Source: an uncultured Actinomycetes bacterium (GTDB taxonomy: Bacteria > Actinomycetota > Actinomycetes > Nanopelagicales > Nanopelagicaceae). From it: DNA of 5,449 nucleotides. The stretch lies in contig CAJAFH010000121.1 in assembly GCA_903939005.1 (NCBI GenBank), positions 1 to 5,449 on the forward strand, given 5' to 3'. Position numbers and translations under genes: made by a program. Below are positions 4,786 to 5,449 of the stretch, piece after piece (the first letter of the stretch is position 1; every line of letters starts with the position of its first letter). The notes under the pieces were generated by a model, which ran no database searches, was not told the origin of the DNA, and worked only from the letters and a program-made list of their open reading frames with translations.

Positions 4786-5240
4786 TGGTTTTATCGCTAC
4801 TTTCAGGGTTGCCACCTAGGCCACGAGGTAAACGTTGGCTCCGAAGTGCGTGGCGACGACGATTGCTCCGAACTCGACGCAAACGCGACTTATCGAATTT
4901 CGCGAAGTCACTACGAAGTGAACGAGGAAGCGTTGAAAGCGCTCTAGTTGTTATCCCGTTAATGACCCTATTTTTGATTTCGTTTCAATTAGTTTTATCA
5001 ATTAGTAGCCGAAACATTGAAGCTAGCTATGCCCAAAGTGCGGCAACACATAATTCAATTACTGGCAGATTTGAACAAGGCGATGTGATCATTGATCTCA
5101 ACTCACCCGATGCTTTCAATAAGTTGCGGGCTGTTGTAACTACACACAATCGAGCGTTGCCAAACCTAGTTCCACACTTAGGGAGCCAAGAACACGCAGT
5201 AAAGGTGCATGGATTCGCAATACTGGAAAACCAGGGCTAG
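4785..5240 (+). CDS. TadE-like pseudopilin with Arg-rich N-terminus
   Basis: The 151-residue protein has an Arg/Lys-rich cytoplasmic lead (13 Arg and 3 Lys within residues 11-47) and then ERGSVESALVVIPLMTLF (46-63), which opens the single TadE-type membrane helix (about 52-74). An extracytoplasmic domain follows (75-151), with the TadE-like helix continuation SSRNIEASYAQSAATHN. TadE proteins are minor pilins processed by the prepilin peptidase and needed for Tad pilus assembly. Here Glu51 is only +3 from Gly48, against +5 in the next gene, as if two residues were lost. The start ATG overlaps the pilin stop (TAATG) and lacks a clear Shine-Dalgarno sequence, so coupled translation is likely. 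The exact subtype (TadE or TadF) is uncertain. Confidence 0.72.
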   Translation: MVLSLLSGLPPRPRGKRWLRSAWRRRLLRTRRKRDLSNFAKSLRSERGSVESALVVIPLMTLFLISFQLVLSISSRNIEASYAQSAATHNSITGRFEQGDVIIDLNSPDAFNKLRAVVTTHNRALPNLVPHLGSQEHAVKVHGFAILENQG

Positions 5241-5449
5241 TGATACAACTACTTCGGAAACTAAAGAATGAAAGCGGAAGCGCCGTTGTCGAGTTTGTAG
5301 CTTTGGCACTACCGCTATTTGTCCCGGTCATTATTTTCCTTTCGCAGTTTGCAGCACTAAGCAACGACGAGTTCATAGTGCGCACTTTGGCTCGTGAATC
5401 TGTGCGGGCCTACATCCTGAGCGCAAATGATTTGAGCGCTACGTTAAAT
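5240..5449 (+). CDS. tadE: TadE-family pseudopilin (3' end missing)
   Basis: A GTG at 5240 overlaps the stop of the previous gene (TAGTG) and opens a frame that runs to the window edge; 70 codons are visible. The protein starts MIQLLRKLKNESGSAVVEFV and continues with a hydrophobic helix (about 19-40) and then NDEFIVRTLARESVRAYIL. This is the classic TadE pattern: basic lead, E-x-G, a prepilin cleavage site after G13 with Glu18 at +5 and an aromatic residue at +6, helix with PLFVP, then a conserved region rich in Ala/Arg with a gVRAY-like motif. It is the second minor pilin of the operon. The Shine-Dalgarno sequence is weak (CAGGG three bases upstream), consistent with coupling. Length and C-terminal domain cannot be judged. 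Confidence 0.82.
   Translation, partial: MIQLLRKLKNESGSAVVEFVALALPLFVPVIIFLSQFAALSNDEFIVRTLARESVRAYILSANDLSATLN

Noticed and set aside
1..5449. CRISPR arrays, insertion sequences, rRNA or tRNA genes
   Set aside because: No spaced direct repeats of CRISPR type, no transposase, no terminal inverted repeats and no RNA gene signature were seen. The only tandem repeat is inside the pilin-like gene.

Overview
The window looks like a chromosomal segment of a moderately AT-rich actinobacterium. The evidence for that is a compact Tad (Flp-type) pilus operon with the actinobacterial order tadA-tadB-tadC-pilin-TadE-TadE, a pilin with the sequence RGDVPGWVLVVLM, a tadA that starts without any Shine-Dalgarno sequence directly behind a -10-like hexamer, and a secreted BspA-type leucine-rich-repeat protein. 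A streamlined freshwater lineage such as Nanopelagicales (acI) would fit, but that is an inference from composition and style, not from a marker gene.

Layout. Positions 2-976 hold the 3' part of a gene for a secreted or surface LRR_5 (BspA-like) protein whose start lies outside the window. Positions 977-1524 are about 550 bp without an obvious long gene, but this stretch is not empty. On the minus strand it holds a 36-codon ORF (1266-1156) preceded by a 13-nt Shine-Dalgarno sequence that is nearly full length, a structured leader that could mask that site, and a hairpin terminator just downstream. On the plus strand a second perfect hairpin followed by a T-run lies inside the 3' end of that ORF. 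The result is two facing, overlapping transcription units, which resembles a type I toxin-antitoxin module. From 1525 to the right edge runs a tightly packed Tad operon, all on the plus strand: tadA (ATPase), tadB and tadC (membrane platform), a pilin-like protein with a long repetitive N-terminal extension, and two TadE-type pseudopilins. The second of these is cut by the window edge.

How the genes work together. TadA would hydrolyse ATP at the inner face of the membrane. TadB and TadC form the platform through which pilin subunits are extruded, and the pilin and the TadE-like minor pilins share the short hydrophobic helix that builds the fibre. No prepilin peptidase, TadZ/CpaE or CpaB gene is visible, so these must lie elsewhere. 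Junctions are coupled: tadA/tadB by ATGA, tadB/mini-ORF by ATGA, mini-ORF/tadC by GTGA, pilin/TadE by TAATG, TadE/TadE by TAGTG. A 21-codon mini-ORF precisely fills the gap between tadB and tadC, and its end duplicates the end of tadB.
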